From: Bacteroidota bacterium | GTDB taxonomy: Bacteria > Bacteroidota > Bacteroidia > Bacteroidales > Tannerellaceae | Reading direction: 5' to 3' | Length of the DNA: 34,725 nucleotides | Assembly (NCBI GenBank): GCA_023429375.1 | Contig: JAEYVY010000021.1 | Location: 1 to 34,725, forward strand | Part shown: positions 22,544-30,319 of the stretch, piece by piece | How positions within the stretch are numbered: the first letter of the stretch is position 1 | Layout: each line of letters begins with the position of its first letter | Position numbers and translations under genes: made by a program | Notes under the pieces: generated by a model | Told to the model about the DNA's origin: nothing | Database searches by the model: none | The model's input: the letters and a program-made list of their open reading frames with translations, nothing else

Positions 22544-23437
22544 ATGGCAGATATTAATTTAAAAGGAATGGGGGTGGCAATGATAACCCCGTTTAAAGAA
22601 GATGAAAGTGTTGATTTTGATGCGCTGAGTCGTTTGGTTAACTACCAGTTGCAGAATGGCACCGATTATCTCGTTATACTTGGTACAACAGCCGAAACCC
22701 CTACATTGACGGAAAGCGAAAAGAAGGAAATAGTAAGTTTAGTTGTGTCACAAGTAAAAGGCCGTACACCTATCGTGCTTGGAGTGGGAGGAAATTGTAC
22801 GCGTTCTGTCGTTGAGAAACTGAAGAATGACGATTATACAGGGATTGATGCCATTTTATCAGTTACTCCATACTATAACAAACCTTCTCAAGAGGGATTG
22901 TATCAACATTATAAAGCTGTTTCTGAGGCCACTAAGTTGCCGATTGTATTATATAATGTTCCAGGTAGAACCGGTGTGAATATGACTGCGGAGACTACCT
23001 TAAGAATTGCGCGTGATTTTAAAAATGTCGTTGCAGTAAAGGAAGCTTCCGGAAATATTACACAAATGGATGACATCATCAAGAACAAACCTGCGAATTT
23101 TAATGTTATTTCAGGAGACGATGGTATTACCTTCCCGTTGATTACACTCGGTGCTGTTGGTGTTATCTCGGTTATTGGGAATGCTTTTCCTCGAGAGTTT
23201 AGTCGAATGGTTCGTTTGGCTTTGGCGCGCGATTACGATAATGCCCGCACTATTCATCATAGTTTTACCGAACTGTTTGACCTTCTGTTTGTAGATGGTA
23301 ATCCGGCCGGCGTAAAGAGTATGCTGAATGCGATGGGATATATAGAAAATAAATTACGTTTGCCTTTAGTGCCGACACGGATCACAACATTTGAAAAGAT
23401 CAGAGCCGTCTTGAATCAACTTAACATTAAGTGTTGA
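22544..23437 (+). CDS. dapA: 4-hydroxy-tetrahydrodipicolinate synthase
   Basis: Condenses pyruvate with aspartate semialdehyde in lysine and peptidoglycan precursor synthesis. The 297-residue TIM-barrel protein has Schiff-base Lys166 in VKEASG, Tyr137 in LYNVPGRTG, and Thr48-Thr49 in GTTAETPTL, where Gly-Glu-Ser of other bacteria is Ala-Glu-Thr. Tyr110 is in SVTPYYNKPSQEG. It has its own -7 box at 22501 and no partner lysine genes nearby. The gap to the next gene is 80 bases. Confidence 0.97.
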   Translation: MADINLKGMGVAMITPFKEDESVDFDALSRLVNYQLQNGTDYLVILGTTAETPTLTESEKKEIVSLVVSQVKGRTPIVLGVGGNCTRSVVEKLKNDDYTGIDAILSVTPYYNKPSQEGLYQHYKAVSEATKLPIVLYNVPGRTGVNMTAETTLRIARDFKNVVAVKEASGNITQMDDIIKNKPANFNVISGDDGITFPLITLGAVGVISVIGNAFPREFSRMVRLALARDYDNARTIHHSFTELFDLLFVDGNPAGVKSMLNAMGYIENKLRLPLVPTRITTFEKIRAVLNQLNIKC

Positions 23438-23517
23438 ATTACTCTTTCACGAGTAGGATAACACCGGTTCACGGCCTATCTATGTATAAATCGGTTTAAT
23501 ATTTTAATCTGACTTTT

Positions 23518-24060
23518 ATGAAATCAATTCTTTATTTGATTATGGCTGTATTATTTCCGGTGTCATTGATGGGACAAAATGGTTCTTTCTATGATTTTAC
23601 TGCGAAGACGATAGATGGACAAGATTATGCACTGAGCCAGTTGAAAGGCAAGAAAGTGTTGGTTGTTAATGTGGCTTCTAAATGTGGTTTGACACCGCAA
23701 TATAAGGACTTACAGGAATTGTATGAGGAATATAAGGATAAAGGTTTAGTGATTGTTGGCTTTCCTGCAAACAATTTCAATGGGCAAGAACCAGGGTCAA
23801 ATGCCGAAATTAGTGAGTTCTGTACTGCCAACTATGGGGTAACATTCCCTATGATGGAGAAAATATCCGTAAAAGGAGATGATATAGCACCCTTGTATAA
23901 ATGGCTTACAACAAAAGCCGGCAACGGCAAGGCAGATGCCGAAGTGACTTGGAATTTTCAGAAGTTTATGATTAGCGAAAAAGGAGAATGGGTAGGAAGT
24001 GTATCTCCTAAAACGTCTCCCCTTTCAAATGAGATAATTAAATGGCTTGAAGGGAAATAA
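23518..24060 (+). CDS. Exported glutathione peroxidase-family protein
   Basis: A 180-residue thiol peroxidase of the glutathione peroxidase/BtuE family, reducing peroxides with a thioredoxin-type donor. The catalytic set is complete: Cys56 in NVASKCGLTPQY, Gln90 in FPANNFNGQEPG, Trp145-Asn146 in VTWNFQKF; a second Cys102 (SEFCTAN) may resolve the disulfide. The leader MKSILYLIMAVLFPVSLMGQ suggests export to the periplasm. It lies 80 bases after dapA with no promoter box seen, and an AT-rich hairpin follows it (24063-24097). Confidence 0.92.
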   Translation: MKSILYLIMAVLFPVSLMGQNGSFYDFTAKTIDGQDYALSQLKGKKVLVVNVASKCGLTPQYKDLQELYEEYKDKGLVIVGFPANNFNGQEPGSNAEISEFCTANYGVTFPMMEKISVKGDDIAPLYKWLTTKAGNGKADAEVTWNFQKFMISEKGEWVGSVSPKTSPLSNEIIKWLEGK

Positions 24061-24062
24061 TC

Positions 24063-24097
24063 TAGATAAAAAATAAAATATTTTAATTATTTATCTA
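24063..24097 (+). terminator. Possible AT-rich terminator after the peroxidase gene
   Basis: A 35-base near-palindrome with arms TAGATAAA.../...TTTATCTA follows the stop directly and is trailed by T-rich sequence. It has almost no G-C pairs, so stability is doubtful. Confidence 0.35.
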
Positions 24098-24126
24098 TTT
24101 ATTAGGGTTATATAGAATAGTTTTTT

Positions 24127-24134
24127 TACCTTTG
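24127..24134 (+). promoter_or_regulatory. -7 promoter box for rpmB-rpmG-DUF4295
   Basis: TACCTTTG followed by CG matches TAnnTTTG. It predicts a start near 24141 and a leader of about 170 bases before rpmB. Confidence 0.6.
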
Positions 24135-24140
24135 CGCTCC

Positions 24141-24311
24141 GAAAGATATGGTTTCGACTGAAATCTATGTGCTTTCTTGTCTTTGATTCTGTACGTGATG
24201 CTAGTTCAGTAAGAAGATAATCGATTTATGGGGCGTTTGACTGGTATAACCGATTTTCCAGTTTAAAAGCTGTCCGTTTTATAGAATAATATATAAAAAC
24301 TAAAGATAGAG
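24141..24311 (+). other. Structured 5' leader of rpmB operon
   Basis: About 170 transcribed bases carry no ORF. A hairpin pairs GAAAG (24141-24145) with CTTTC about 35 bases later, enclosing TTTC-GACT-GAAA. Another pairs ACTGG (24240-24244) with CCAGT (24258-24262). Ribosomal protein leaders often mediate feedback by the product; here that is only inference. Confidence 0.35.
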
Positions 24312-24551
24312 ATGTCCAAGATTTGTCAGATTACCGGAAAAAAAGCAATGGTTGGCAATAACGTTTCTCACTCTAAGAAAAGAACGAAACGTAAATTTAA
24401 TGTTAACCTATTTAGAAAAAAGTTCTATTGGGTAGAACAAGATTGTTGGATTAGCCTGAATGTATCTGCAGCAGGATTGCGCACGATTAATAAATTGGGC
24501 GTTGAGGCTGCTATAAAGATGGCTGCTGAAAAAGGGTATTTAAACGCTTAA
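24312..24551 (+). CDS. rpmB: 50S ribosomal protein bL28
   Basis: Large-subunit protein bL28, 79 residues. The diagnostic N-terminus KICQITGKKAMVGNNVSHSK is complete, with the KRTKRKFNVNLFRKKFYW core, a basic surface and the Bacteroidota-typical AAGLRTINKLG helix. It begins the rpmB-rpmG-DUF4295 operon; rpmG begins 16 bases after its stop, behind a strong purine-rich site. Confidence 0.97.
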   Translation: MSKICQITGKKAMVGNNVSHSKKRTKRKFNVNLFRKKFYWVEQDCWISLNVSAAGLRTINKLGVEAAIKMAAEKGYLNA

Positions 24552-24554
24552 TTT

Positions 24555-24561
24555 AGGAGGA
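24555..24561 (+). promoter_or_regulatory. Strong Shine-Dalgarno sequence before rpmG
   Basis: AGGAGGA ends seven bases before the rpmG ATG. Such a full site is unusual in Bacteroidota, where most genes lack one. A weaker AAGGAGA precedes the DUF4295 gene at 24758-24764. Confidence 0.65.
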
Positions 24562-24567
24562 CTAAAA

Positions 24568-24756
24568 ATGGCTAAGAAAGCAAAAGGTAATAGAATTCAA
24601 GTTATATTGGAATGTACTGAGCACAAGGAAAGCGGAATGCCAGGTACTTCAAGATATATAACTACAAAGAATAGAAAGAATACAACTCAGAGATTGGAAT
24701 TGAAGAAGTACAATCCAATTCTGAAGAGAATGACTATTCATAAAGAAATTAAGTAA
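24568..24756 (+). CDS. rpmG: 50S ribosomal protein bL33
   Basis: Large-subunit protein bL33, 62 residues. RIQVILECTEHKESG, then GTSRYITTKNRKNTTQRLELKKYNP and the basic tail LKRMTIHKEIK are diagnostic. Only one Cys remains in the segment that holds a zinc ribbon in C+ paralogues, so it is a zinc-free (C-) form. It is preceded by a full AGGAGG site. Confidence 0.97.
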   Translation: MAKKAKGNRIQVILECTEHKESGMPGTSRYITTKNRKNTTQRLELKKYNPILKRMTIHKEIK

Positions 24757-24771
24757 TAAGGAGATTAAACA

Positions 24772-24924
24772 ATGGCAAAAAAAGCGGTTGCAACATTTAA
24801 GAAAGGTGACGGACGTACCTTCTCAAAAGTGATCAAGATGGTAAAGTCTCCTAAAACAGGAGCTTATATCTTCCAAGAAGAAATGGTCCCTAATGAAGCT
24901 GTTAAAGATTATTTTGCAAAATAA
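24772..24924 (+). CDS. DUF4295 family protein, probably a Bacteroidota ribosomal protein
   Basis: A 50-residue basic protein, MAKKAVATFKKGDGRTFSK at the start and EEMVPNEAVKDYFAK at the end. It belongs to DUF4295, a Bacteroidota family that always travels with rpmB-rpmG; I recall, without being able to verify it, that a small extra large-subunit protein (bL38) of the Flavobacterium ribosome corresponds to this family. A purine-rich AAGGAGA lies eight bases before the start. The strong terminator follows 18 bases after the stop. Confidence 0.88.
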   Translation: MAKKAVATFKKGDGRTFSKVIKMVKSPKTGAYIFQEEMVPNEAVKDYFAK

Positions 24925-24942
24925 TTAAGCTGAAAATATAAG

Positions 24943-24983
24943 AAAAAGCCCTCTTTTGTATCATGCAGAAGAGGGCTTTTTCT
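24943..24983 (+). terminator. Strong terminator after DUF4295
   Basis: A perfect 13-bp stem AAAAAGCCCTCTT (24943-24955) with AAGAGGGCTTTTT (24969-24981), GC-rich at its centre and ending in a T run. Confidence 0.92.
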
Positions 24984-25031
24984 ATTGACAAAGTTTTGAA
25001 CCCAATCAATAGGCTAATTGGATTTATTTCT

Positions 25032-25039
25032 TAATTTTG
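25032..25039 (+). promoter_or_regulatory. -7 promoter box for dnaN and its operon
   Basis: TAATTTTG matches TAnnTTTG, giving a leader of about 65 bases to the dnaN start. No -33 TTTG at standard spacing is seen. Confidence 0.45.
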
Positions 25040-25112
25040 TTTTTATTATAACGACAAGTGACAAAGAATAAACTGAATTAGAATAATATAAACAATAAAA
25101 GCACTATAGGAT

Positions 25113-26237
25113 ATGAAATTTGATGTATCAAGCACAGCATTATTGTCGCGATTACAATCTATAAGCAAGGTAATAGCTTCGAAGAATTCTTTGCCGATTT
25201 TAGATAGCTTCCTGTTTAATCTGGAAGGAAACAAGTTAGCAATAACCGCCTCAGATGCAGAAACCCGGTTGGTTACTTCTGTAGACGTGATGAATGCTGA
25301 AGGGAAAGGCCTTTTTGCCATTTCAGCAAAAATATTGCTTGATCCATTGAAAGAACTACCTGAACAACCATTAAGCTTTAGTATCAACGAAGACAATATG
25401 GAAGTGTTCATTCATTTCCAAAACGGACAATATAGCTTTATCGGACAGCGTGGGGATACTTATCCTCAGCAGAAGCCCGTTGGTCAAAATGTGAGCTCGC
25501 TGAAAATGGATGCTCAGATGCTGTTGAATGGTCTTGGCCGTGCGTTGTTTGCTACAGCCGACGATGAACTTCGTCCGGTAATGAATGGTGTTTATTTTGA
25601 TATCAATACGGATAGTTTAACCTTTGTTGCCTCTGACGGACATAAGTTGGCGAGATTGAGAAATTACGCTATCAAAGCTGACGAAAGGGCGGCATTCATT
25701 TTGCCTAAGAAGCCGGCCAACCTGCTTCGCTCTATTCTAGCGAAAGAGCAAGAAGATGTTATGATTAAGTTTGACGAAAACAATGCTTATTTCACTTGTA
25801 CGAATTTTGAAATGGTTTGTCGCTTGATCGAAGGACGCTATCCAAACTACAATAGTGTAATTCCTCAGGAAAATCCTTACAAGGTAACTATCGATCGTAT
25901 TTCATTCCTAAATGCACTTAAGCGTGTTTCCGTATTCTCCAATCCGGCAAGTAGTTTAGTGAAATTAAATCTGCAAAACAACCAATTGCTGATTTCGGCA
26001 CAAGATATTGACTTTTCAACTTCAGCAGAAGAAAAGATTGTATGTCAATATACAGATGCTGAACTGAAAATTGGTTTTAAAGCAACTTACCTGATTGAGA
26101 TATTGACAAATATTGCTTCAGAAGAGGTTGTGGTTGAATTGGCCGACCCAACACGTGCAGGAATTATTGTGCCTGCTGAAAATGAGGAAAATGAAGATTT
26201 GCTGATGTTGTTGATGCCAATGATGCTGAATGACTAA
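25113..26237 (+). CDS. dnaN: DNA polymerase III sliding clamp (beta subunit)
   Basis: The 374-residue clamp dimerises around DNA and tethers polymerase III. All three repeated domains are present: SSTALLSRLQSISKVIASKNSLPILDSFLF at the start, RPVMNGVYFDINTDSLTFVASDGHKLARL in the middle, and a C-terminal domain ending LLMPMMLND, which forms the peptide-binding pocket with the YPNYNSVIP segment before it. It starts a long plus-strand run, with the exonuclease gene 20 bases downstream. Confidence 0.97.
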   Translation: MKFDVSSTALLSRLQSISKVIASKNSLPILDSFLFNLEGNKLAITASDAETRLVTSVDVMNAEGKGLFAISAKILLDPLKELPEQPLSFSINEDNMEVFIHFQNGQYSFIGQRGDTYPQQKPVGQNVSSLKMDAQMLLNGLGRALFATADDELRPVMNGVYFDINTDSLTFVASDGHKLARLRNYAIKADERAAFILPKKPANLLRSILAKEQEDVMIKFDENNAYFTCTNFEMVCRLIEGRYPNYNSVIPQENPYKVTIDRISFLNALKRVSVFSNPASSLVKLNLQNNQLLISAQDIDFSTSAEEKIVCQYTDAELKIGFKATYLIEILTNIASEEVVVELADPTRAGIIVPAENEENEDLLMLLMPMMLND

Positions 26238-26257
26238 ATAAGACAAAATAAAATAGA

Positions 26258-27028
26258 ATGCAATTAAATTTGAAAAATCCGTTGGTGTTTTTCGATTTGG
26301 AAACAACCGGAATTGATATAGTGAAAGATCGAATCATCGAAATTTCATTAGTAAAGGTGTATCCTAATGGGAAGGAAGAATCAAAAACCCGTCGGATTAA
26401 TCCGGGCATGCCCATTCCTCCCGAATCTACAGCTATCCACGGCATTACAGACGAGGATGTGAAAGACTGCCCAACATTTAAAGAAATAGCTAAGTCCCTT
26501 GCTGCCTTATTGGAAGGCTGTGACCTGGCCGGATTTAATTCAAACCGTTTTGATATCCCATTGCTGGCCGAAGAGTTTTTGCGTGCAGGTGTAGATGTGG
26601 ATCTCAACAAACGTAAATTTATCGACGTGCAGACCATCTTTCATAAGATGGAACAACGCACCTTGGCGGCAGCTTATAAGTTCTATTGTGACAAAATATT
26701 AGACAATGCGCATACTGCCGAAGCCGATACGATGGCTACCTATGAGGTGTTGAAATCTCAGTTAGATCGCTATCCGGAATTGGAAAATGATGTGAACTTC
26801 CTCTCAAAATTCTCCAGCTTTACGAACAATGTGGATTTTGCAGGTCGTATGGTCTATAATGAGAAAGGGGAAGAGGTCATTAATTTTGGTAAATACAAAG
26901 GACGTTTGGTAACAGAGGTATTGCAATCGGATCCGGGTTATTATGGCTGGATTATGAATGGCGATTTCCCTTTGAACACAAAGCGTATTTTGACAGAAAT
27001 TAAGCTAAGGGCTTTAAATACAAAATAA
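26258..27028 (+). CDS. DEDDh 3'-5' exonuclease with C-terminal DUF3820-like domain
   Basis: A 256-residue exonuclease of the polymerase III epsilon family. Exo I is FFDLETTG (Asp13, Glu15), Exo II is CDLAGFNSNRFDIPLL, and Exo III with the DEDDh His is NAHTAEADTMATYEVL. After about residue 205, a small domain reads EVINFGKYKGRLVTEVLQSDPGYYGWIM, the DUF3820-like pattern found on other nucleases. It sits between dnaN and a dehydrogenase gene, 20 bases after dnaN and four before the next start. It could proofread or process repair DNA; the true polymerase III alpha PHP exonuclease in this phylum makes a proofreading role uncertain. Confidence 0.9.
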   Translation: MQLNLKNPLVFFDLETTGIDIVKDRIIEISLVKVYPNGKEESKTRRINPGMPIPPESTAIHGITDEDVKDCPTFKEIAKSLAALLEGCDLAGFNSNRFDIPLLAEEFLRAGVDVDLNKRKFIDVQTIFHKMEQRTLAAAYKFYCDKILDNAHTAEADTMATYEVLKSQLDRYPELENDVNFLSKFSSFTNNVDFAGRMVYNEKGEEVINFGKYKGRLVTEVLQSDPGYYGWIMNGDFPLNTKRILTEIKLRALNTK

Positions 27029-27032
27029 AGAG

Positions 27033-28187
27033 ATGAATAATTTCGAGTTTCGCAATCCGGTAAAGATAATTTTCGGTAAAGGAATGATTAGCCGGTTGGC
27101 TGACCAGATACCGGAAGGGTTTAAGGTGCTTGTTCTTTATGGTGGAGGAAGCATCAAGAAGAACGGAATCTATGATCAGGTAATGACAGCGCTTGCCGGG
27201 TTTGAGACTTTCGAGTTTGGGGGAATTCAGCCTAATCCTGATTATGCTACTTGTATGAAGGCGCTCCAATTAGTCAAAGATGAAGGTATTGATTACCTGT
27301 TGGCGGTTGGCGGAGGATCAGTAATCGATGCAACGAAATTTATCGCAGCAGCATTTTGTTATGAAGGAGAAGATCCTTGGGATATTTTGAGAAAAGGAGC
27401 TCCTATTCATGACGCACTCCCTTTGGGGTGTGTACTGACATTGGCTGCTACCGGATCTGAAATGAACGAACGCTTTGTCATCTCACGTACGGAAGATAAA
27501 ATAAAATTAGGTTTTGCCTCTCCCCATGTCTTCCCGCAATTTGCAATCCTCGATCCGGAGGTTACCTATTCACTGCCCCTTCGCCAGGTGGCAAACGGAG
27601 TGGTTGACTCGTTTATTCATGTGATTGAACAATACCTGACTTACCCTGTAAATGCACGAGTACAAGATGCTTTTGCAGAATCTTTGATGAAGATTATCAA
27701 AGAAGAGGGACTTAAGGTGCTCAAGAAACCGAAAGAATACGATATTCGTGCAAATCTGATGTGGGCAGCCTCCAATGCCTTGAACTCATGGATTGGACAA
27801 GGGGTACCGCAAGACTGGTCTTCACACCGTATCGGTTATTCACTAACGGCTCTGTTCGGATTGGATCATGCACAAACATTGGCTGTGCTATTGCCCGGTG
27901 TGATGGAATACAAAAAGGAGCAAAAGAAAGAAAAGATCATTTCACTCGGTAAGACGGTCTTTGATATAATGCCCGGCTTTGAGAATGAAATGGTAGATGA
28001 AACAATAAGTGCTGTTGAAGAATTTTTCCGCGCAATGGGATTCAGCACCCGCTTGTCGGAATACGGTATACAAGAAAATGATTTGGATGCACTCGTACAG
28101 CACGTTCGCGACATGGATTGGAAGCTGGGAGAACATGCTGATATCGATTGGCAGGTTGCCCGCGAAATTTTACGATTGAGATTGTAA
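27033..28187 (+). CDS. yqhD: Iron-containing alcohol dehydrogenase (YqhD/BDH-like)
   Basis: A 384-residue group III metal-dependent alcohol dehydrogenase that reduces aldehydes such as butyraldehyde or glyoxal-type compounds, probably with NADPH. The cofactor loop is AVGGGSVIDATKF (91-103), and the metal ligands are Asp192 and His196 (VVDSFIHVIEQY), His265 (SSHRIGY) and His279 (GLDHAQT). Its start is only four bases after the exonuclease stop, and coaBC follows 21 bases later, so it is embedded in an operon of DNA and coenzyme genes to which it has no obvious functional tie. NADPH preference is inferred from the YqhD-like sequence. Confidence 0.9.
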   Translation: MNNFEFRNPVKIIFGKGMISRLADQIPEGFKVLVLYGGGSIKKNGIYDQVMTALAGFETFEFGGIQPNPDYATCMKALQLVKDEGIDYLLAVGGGSVIDATKFIAAAFCYEGEDPWDILRKGAPIHDALPLGCVLTLAATGSEMNERFVISRTEDKIKLGFASPHVFPQFAILDPEVTYSLPLRQVANGVVDSFIHVIEQYLTYPVNARVQDAFAESLMKIIKEEGLKVLKKPKEYDIRANLMWAASNALNSWIGQGVPQDWSSHRIGYSLTALFGLDHAQTLAVLLPGVMEYKKEQKKEKIISLGKTVFDIMPGFENEMVDETISAVEEFFRAMGFSTRLSEYGIQENDLDALVQHVRDMDWKLGEHADIDWQVAREILRLRL

Positions 28188-28208
28188 TCAAGACAGAAAA
28201 AGTCTAAG

Positions 28209-29411
28209 ATGCTTAAAGGTAAGAATATTATATTAGGTGTCACGGGAAGCATAGCTGCCTATAAAGCAGCCTATCTGATTCGTGGCCTGGTCAAAAAAGG
28301 AGCTAAAGTGCAGGTGGTTATCACACCAGCGGGTAAAGAGTTTATTACTCCGCTGACGCTATCCACATTGAGCAATGCTCCGGTTATCAGTGATTTCTTT
28401 TCAAACAGAGATGGTACATGGAACAGTCATGTTGACTTAGGTCTTTGGGCCGACGCTATGTTGATTGCTCCGGCCACGGCTTCTACTATTGGTAAGATGG
28501 CCAATGGCATTGCCGATAATATGCTGATAACTACCTATCTATCCTGTAAGGCTCCTGTGTTTGTTGCTCCGGCAATGGATTTGGATATGTTTGCTCATCC
28601 TGCGACGCAACAGAATCTGGCACGTTTGCAGAGTTTTGGAAATCACATCATCGAACCGGCGGCAGGCGAGCTGGCTAGTCATCTGGTCGGGAAAGGTCGT
28701 ATGGAAGAGCCAGACAATATTATCCGGGTTTTGGAGGACTTTTTTGCACAAAAAGAAGACCTTCAAAAAAAAAAGATTCTGATTACGGCAGGTCCGACAT
28801 ATGAAAAGATAGATCCCGTACGTTTTATAGGTAACTACTCTTCCGGCAAGATGGGCTTTGCCTTAGCAAAAGTTTGTGCGGAACGAGGAGCCGAAGTGAT
28901 TTTAATTTCCGGCCCAGTTTCTGAACATATAGCCCATCCGAATGTGAAACGTGTGGATGTGGAATCGGCCGACGAGATGTACGAAGCGGCCATGACTGCT
29001 TTTCCTGAAGTTGATGCGACTATTTTATGTGCAGCTGTTGCCGATTATAAACCGGTTCGACAGATGGAAGAAAAAATCAAACGTGAAACTTCCGGAGAAG
29101 TAAGTATGACGTTGATTCCGAATAAAGATATTGCAGCCTCTTTGGGGGCTATCAAAAAAGAATGCCAAGTGATGGTTGGCTTTGCTTTGGAAACAAATGA
29201 TGAAGAAGCTCATGCGCTAGGAAAGCTGAAAAGGAAAAATCTGGATTTTATCGTCTTGAATTCTTTACGCGAACAAGGTGCCGGCTTTCGTCATGATACG
29301 AATAAAATAACGATTATAGATAAAGAAGGAGTAGTGCAAGGCTACCCTTTGAAACAGAAGCAAGAGGTTGCGGCTGATATTATTGATAAATTGGCTACAT
29401 TGTTATTATGA
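28209..29411 (+). CDS. coaBC: Bifunctional phosphopantothenoylcysteine decarboxylase/synthetase
   Basis: Two consecutive steps of coenzyme A synthesis. The N-terminal flavoprotein domain CoaC (1-180) begins GKNIILGVTGSIAAYKAA and has the active-site His in SHVDLGLWAD and the substrate loop APAMDLDMF, with Asp where many bacteria have Asn. The C-terminal CoaB domain has ILITAGPTYEKIDPVRFIGNYSSGKMG and AAVADYKP. The 400-residue length is normal. The stop overlaps the start of the PorD-like gene as ATGA, so the two are coupled. Confidence 0.97.
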   Translation: MLKGKNIILGVTGSIAAYKAAYLIRGLVKKGAKVQVVITPAGKEFITPLTLSTLSNAPVISDFFSNRDGTWNSHVDLGLWADAMLIAPATASTIGKMANGIADNMLITTYLSCKAPVFVAPAMDLDMFAHPATQQNLARLQSFGNHIIEPAAGELASHLVGKGRMEEPDNIIRVLEDFFAQKEDLQKKKILITAGPTYEKIDPVRFIGNYSSGKMGFALAKVCAERGAEVILISGPVSEHIAHPNVKRVDVESADEMYEAAMTAFPEVDATILCAAVADYKPVRQMEEKIKRETSGEVSMTLIPNKDIAASLGAIKKECQVMVGFALETNDEEAHALGKLKRKNLDFIVLNSLREQGAGFRHDTNKITIIDKEGVVQGYPLKQKQEVAADIIDKLATLLL

Positions 29412-30310
29412 GGGTTTTACAAATTATCATTCCGATTCTGTTGTTATGCTTCACCACTGCGGTAGAGGCGCAAGAGATTAATGCTCGTGTCACGATAAAC
29501 AGTGACAAGATACAAGGTACAAATAAGCAAGTCTTTACTACCTTGCAAAATGCATTGACCGAGTTTGTGAACAATAAGAAATGGACTGATGCAACCTTTG
29601 CTGTCAATGAACGGATTGAATGTACGATGAATATTACCATCAACGAACGGCCTTCAGATGAAAGTTTCAAAGCGGAAATTCTTGTGCAGGCACGACGTCC
29701 TGTTTATAATTCTTCTTATTCTACCACCTTGCTTAATTTTCGCGACACACAGCTAGATTTCAATTATGTGGAGTTTGAACCGTTGGATTATACCGAAAAT
29801 ACACTGGAAAATAATTTAACGGCAACCATTGTCTATTACATATATATAATACTAGGTTTGGATTTTGACAGCTTTTCTCCATTAGGAGGAACACCCTTTT
29901 ATCAGCAAGCTCTGCAAATTGTGAATCTGGCCCAGTCAGAGGCTTCATGGAACGGATGGAAACCGTTTGAGAGCCAACGAAACAGACATGCCTTAATTAC
30001 GGCATTGACCGAAAATACAGGTGAAGGATTTCGAAATATGCTATATACCTATCATCGAAGAGGGTTAGACGAAATGGCAGCCAATCCGGATCGTGCACGA
30101 ACAACCATTATTTCAACACTTCCATCGCTGACTGAATTAAAGAGAAACAGACCTTCTTCGGTATTATTGTCTGTCTTTTCTGATACGAAGTTAGACGAAC
30201 TGGTTGCGATTTATTCGAAAGCAACAATGCAGGAAAAGCAAGAAGGACTAAAAACCTTGTCAGAACTTTATCCTGCCGAATCAATAAGATTAGAACCTTT
30301 AAAGAAATAA
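29408..30310 (+). CDS. DUF4835 protein (PorD-like)
   Basis: A 300-residue exported protein with leader MRVLQIIIPILLLCF, cut near VEAQ. The body, with ARVTINSDKIQGTNKQVFTTLQNALTEFVNNKKWT and later FDSFSPLGGTPFYQQALQIVNLAQ, is the DUF4835 family, which NCBI annotation names PorD of the type IX secretion system; whether gut Bacteroides-type cells use it for secretion is unclear, since many lack the rest of that system. In Bacteroidota it is commonly sandwiched between coaBC and recN as here. It starts overlapping coaBC by four bases and ends nine bases before recN. Confidence 0.87.
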   Translation: MRVLQIIIPILLLCFTTAVEAQEINARVTINSDKIQGTNKQVFTTLQNALTEFVNNKKWTDATFAVNERIECTMNITINERPSDESFKAEILVQARRPVYNSSYSTTLLNFRDTQLDFNYVEFEPLDYTENTLENNLTATIVYYIYIILGLDFDSFSPLGGTPFYQQALQIVNLAQSEASWNGWKPFESQRNRHALITALTENTGEGFRNMLYTYHRRGLDEMAANPDRARTTIISTLPSLTELKRNRPSSVLLSVFSDTKLDELVAIYSKATMQEKQEGLKTLSELYPAESIRLEPLKK

Positions 30311-30319
30311 TCTGAACCT

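Noticed and set aside
27866..28252. 128-codon minus-strand ORF opposite yqhD
   Set aside because: It is a shadow of the dehydrogenase frame, rich in Ser/Phe/Cys, with no recognisable pattern.
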